Positions 60,855 to 64,000 of a stretch of DNA of 64,000 nucleotides are shown here, piece by piece; positions within the stretch are counted from its first letter, which is position 1, and each line of letters starts with the position of its first letter. Below the pieces are notes generated by a model. It was not told the origin of the DNA, searched no databases, and worked only from the letters and a program-made list of their open reading frames with translations. A program made the position numbers and the translations under genes. The stretch is from an uncultured Clostridia bacterium (GTDB taxonomy: Bacteria; Bacillota; Clostridia; Christensenellales; Borkfalkiaceae), in the NCBI GenBank assembly GCA_947627015.1, contig CANQUL010000002.1, positions 1 to 64,000 of the forward strand, in the 5' to 3' direction.

Positions 60855-63800
60855 TTATTCGCCGTCGTGCTTTTTCTTTCTTGCAATGAGGATGGCCGCG
60901 ATGCCGATGACGGCAACCGCTCCCGCCGCACAGCTTCCCGCGATGACGCCGCCGCAGCCCTTGTCCTTATCGTCGTCCTCGCCGGGGGTCGGCGCGGGCT
61001 GCTGCTGACGCTTGTAGTACTCGATCGTGTTCTCCGCCGACTGCAGCTTGCTGTAATTGGAGACGAGCGCCTGCTGTGCGGGATCGGTGATGAGATCATA
61101 CTGTCTGCGGGCCTCTGCGACGAGTTCCTCATGATCGAGGGTGATCCGGTCGGGCAGGGCCGCAATGGTCGCGATGACCGAGACCGTGCGGCTGTCCGCC
61201 GCCACGCTGCCGTCGATGGTCTCGCCGAAGTAACAGCCGTAGAGGAAGGAATCGTACCCGACACCGTTGATCGGACGGATCATGGTGAGGTCGCGGTGGT
61301 TGTTCTTTCCGCCGATGTAGTCTACGAAGTTGGCACCGTAGAAGAACTGGCTTGTCGTGATGTTCCACATGATGTACTCGGTGATGTGGAGGTAGTTCGA
61401 GGGTGTTCCCGACATGCCGGGGAACAGGAATGCGTAGCCGACGGCGGGACCCGGAAGATTGCCGATGATCTGATAGTTCTCGTCGTACTCCTCTTCGAGG
61501 ATGGGGGCGTTGAGGCTCTTGAATGTGACGATCCTGAGGTCCGCACATTCGAAGAAGGCCTTGTGGCCGATGGCTCCGAGCGTCGCGGGAAGTTCCACGG
61601 AGACGAGCTTGCTGCCCGCAAAGGCGAGCGCGGAGATGCGCGCCGTACCGTCTGCGATGACATACTTGGTCCCGCCCATGGCGAGAGGATAGCTGACGAG
61701 CTCGAGTGTGCCGTTGGGGAGCGTCTTGTAGAGCGCACCGCCGATGACCTGCACGGAATCGCTCACTTCGAACGTGGTCTCGGCCTGCTGCCCGACCACT
61801 TCGCCGTCGAACTCGATGTCCGTCACCTGCGCGAAGGCATTGAGTTCGCAGCCGTAGAAGGGATTCTCGCCGAGGGAGACGAGGTTCCTTTCGGCACCGA
61901 AGTCGACGTCAGTCACGGCCGTCTCCGCAAAGGCATAGCTGCCGATCGATTGGGCCGCGGTCAGAACGAGCTTGCCCGCAAGGCCGGTGGCACGGAACGC
62001 GTTCGCGCCGATGACCGTGGCCTTGTCGAGGTTCACGACTTGAGTGAGCGCGCCGTTGGAAGCAAATGCGCCGTCGCCGATCTCCGCACCTTCGCGGAGT
62101 TCCGCGCGCTTCAGGGTGGCGGTGTCGTTGCCGTCGTCGTCCGAAACGCCGTTGGATGCAAACGCATACGCGCCGATCGTGTTCACATTGCCGAGGTCGA
62201 CTTCCGCGAGGCAGTTGCCGTAGAAGGCGTAGGATCCGACGGAGACGATGTTCTTGAGGTCGACGCTGCCGAGCGACGTATCCATGAATGCCGCATCGCC
62301 GATCGTTTCGAGATCGTCGGAGAAGGTGACGTCGGTCAGAAGGGTGTTGTAGGCGAATGCCTGCATGCCGATCTTTGTTGCCGAGGAGAGGTCGACGGTC
62401 TTGAGGCGCGGGGCCTGAATACCGGCGATATAGCCCGTGAAGGAACCTCCGGACGTGTAGATGCGGTTGAGGAAGCCCGAGAAGGCGCCGTCGCCGATCT
62501 CGACTGCCTCGGAGAGATCGACCTCTTCCAGGCCGATGGCGAGGTAGAACGCACCTTCCCCGATGACTGCGTCCGATCCGATCTCAAGCTTGGTGAGGAC
62601 GCTGCTGCCCGCAAACGAGTAAGAACCGATCTCGGGCCGATCGCCGATCGTTACGCTCTTGAGTCCGGAAGAGAACGAATAGTAGAGAACGTAGCCCGTT
62701 CCCTCGCCGATCGCGATACTCTGCCGAGAGCTGCGGACGATGCACTGGAAGGCCGCAGACCCGATCTTGACGTCGTCCCCGAGGGTGACGGACGTGAGCG
62801 TGGGAATGTTGTAGAATGCGCTGTCGCCGATCTCGACCCTGTCGCCGAGAGTGACGGACGTGAGACGGGTGGCTGCAAAGGCGCTTGCACCGATGGCGAT
62901 GTAGCTGCCCTCTTCCGCCGCCGCTATCTCGGGCATGGTCGTGATGGCGGTGCCCGCAAAGGCGTACTGTCCGACAGACTTGAGCGCCGCGGAGGAGAAG
63001 GAATTCAACCTCGTGCAGCCGTAGAAGGCGTAATCGCCGATCTCCGTGACGCCGGGAAGGTTGGCGGAGACGAGACGGTTGTTTCCGGAGAAGGCGCCCG
63101 CGCCGACCTTGGTGACTTTGGAATCCTTCGCAAGAGCAAACCGTTGGACGTTGGGAAGCGCATAGACCAGCGTGTCGCCTGCGGCGTTCACGAGGTAATC
63201 GCCCTCTGCGGAGAAGCGGCTGTTATCGGAGTTGACGCGGAACTGCGTGATCGCGGTCCCTTCGAACGCGTTGTGGCCGATCTGCTCGACGTCCTGTCCG
63301 AGTACGACGGTGGAGAGCTTGGTGCAGCCCGCAAAGGTGAAGTCGGGAATGACGGAAGCGTTGATCCGGATCTCGTCGAGCTTGGTGCACGATGCGAACG
63401 CCTGCGCTCCGAGCTTGATCTTGGAAGCGCGGATGGTGACTTCGGCAAGATCGGTACAGCCGGCAAAGGCATTCGCGCCGACGGACTGCGCCGAAACGGG
63501 AAGTTCGATCTCCATGAGACCCGTGTTGCGGAAGGCGCTGTCACCGATGCCGACGACGCTCGCGAAGTTGGACTTCGTGACGTTGCTGAGCGGGACGTAT
63601 TCGTACGAGGTGATCGCATAGGTATCCGGATCGCGGATGGGTCCGGGGGCAAAGGCGTTCTGGTTGATGAACTGAACGTTATCGAGGTTGATGGTCTTTA
63701 AGTTGGTGCATCCCATGAAGGCGCCGAGGCCGATCTTGGTGAGGGACTTGGGAAGCACGACTTCTTCGAGCGATTTGAGCCCGGCAAAGGCGTATGCACC

Positions 63801-64000
63801 GATGGTCTCGATGCCCTCGGGCAGGATGATCTTTTTGACGTCGGGGTTGTCGCCGTGATACCACGACTTGCGGGTAGCAGGATCTTCCTCGTTGATCACA
63901 TCCCCTTCCGATGCGAACTTGGGAATGTACTCATAGCCCGTGAACGCGTACTGCTGGATCTCGGTGAAACCGAGGGAGGCGGGAATGCTGACCGTGCCCG
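60855..64000 (-). CDS. BspA-type LRR_5 surface protein, C-terminal part (5' end off window)
   Basis: Repeats such as IGAYAFAGLKSLEEVVLPKSLTKIGLGAFMGCTNLKTINL; C-terminal TM VIAGSCAAGAVAVIGIAAILIARKKKHDGE. The frame stays open to the right edge (GTVSIPASLGFTEIQQYAFTGYEYIPKF). Confidence 0.9.
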   Translation of the reverse strand, partial: GTVSIPASLGFTEIQQYAFTGYEYIPKFASEGDVINEEDPATRKSWYHGDNPDVKKIILPEGIETIGAYAFAGLKSLEEVVLPKSLTKIGLGAFMGCTNLKTINLDNVQFINQNAFAPGPIRDPDTYAITSYEYVPLSNVTKSNFASVVGIGDSAFRNTGLMEIELPVSAQSVGANAFAGCTDLAEVTIRASKIKLGAQAFASCTKLDEIRINASVIPDFTFAGCTKLSTVVLGQDVEQIGHNAFEGTAITQFRVNSDNSRFSAEGDYLVNAAGDTLVYALPNVQRFALAKDSKVTKVGAGAFSGNNRLVSANLPGVTEIGDYAFYGCTRLNSFSSAALKSVGQYAFAGTAITTMPEIAAAEEGSYIAIGASAFAATRLTSVTLGDRVEIGDSAFYNIPTLTSVTLGDDVKIGSAAFQCIVRSSRQSIAIGEGTGYVLYYSFSSGLKSVTIGDRPEIGSYSFAGSSVLTKLEIGSDAVIGEGAFYLAIGLEEVDLSEAVEIGDGAFSGFLNRIYTSGGSFTGYIAGIQAPRLKTVDLSSATKIGMQAFAYNTLLTDVTFSDDLETIGDAAFMDTSLGSVDLKNIVSVGSYAFYGNCLAEVDLGNVNTIGAYAFASNGVSDDDGNDTATLKRAELREGAEIGDGAFASNGALTQVVNLDKATVIGANAFRATGLAGKLVLTAAQSIGSYAFAETAVTDVDFGAERNLVSLGENPFYGCELNAFAQVTDIEFDGEVVGQQAETTFEVSDSVQVIGGALYKTLPNGTLELVSYPLAMGGTKYVIADGTARISALAFAGSKLVSVELPATLGAIGHKAFFECADLRIVTFKSLNAPILEEEYDENYQIIGNLPGPAVGYAFLFPGMSGTPSNYLHITEYIMWNITTSQFFYGANFVDYIGGKNNHRDLTMIRPINGVGYDSFLYGCYFGETIDGSVAADSRTVSVIATIAALPDRITLDHEELVAEARRQYDLITDPAQQALVSNYSKLQSAENTIEYYKRQQQPAPTPGEDDDKDKGCGGVIAGSCAAGAVAVIGIAAILIARKKKHDGE

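Noticed and set aside
59493-63701. 1402-aa plus-strand ORF opposite the LRR_5, lipoprotein and oppA region
   Set aside because: Antisense to a clearly coding repetitive gene; low-complexity translation (EVDG, ERG) is an artefact of GC-rich codon usage.

Overview
The window looks like a chromosomal segment of a GC-rich, spore-forming Bacillota (Clostridia-type) bacterium. This is inferred from spoVB, CotF-like proteins, McsA/McsB/ClpC, RqcH and a SigB/F/G-type sigma factor. Most of it is housekeeping: aspS (5' end only), nth, ung, mtnN, argS, ychF, tig-clpP-clpX, rqcH, cysK, pgi, ylxM-ffh-rpsP-khpA, and plsX-rnc-smc-ftsY. No rRNA, tRNA, CRISPR array, transposase or prophage was recognised. The most unusual part is an eight-gene minus-strand locus at about 50.5-64.0 kb: LRR_5 surface protein, InlB/GLUG-like lipoprotein, 984-aa peptide-binding protein, OppB, OppC, OppD, OppF and a small single-TM protein. 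Its OppD-like ATPase appears to carry a ~290-aa insertion with about four predicted TM helices between Walker A and the Q-loop. Other notable signals: (i) a G9 tract inside a 20-bp -35/-10 spacer upstream of a CFI-box-like gene, which may be phase variable; (ii) a dispersed, strand-skewed 10-mer GGACATGGGT (8 exact copies); (iii) a candidate small RNA divergent from an XRE-type regulator; (iv) a STAS / degenerate GHKL / sigma / GHKL-kinase partner-switch cluster; (v) an 858-aa multidomain membrane protein with a Pro-rich/acidic linker and a distinct C-terminal domain. All calls come from reading the sequence; no database search was run.
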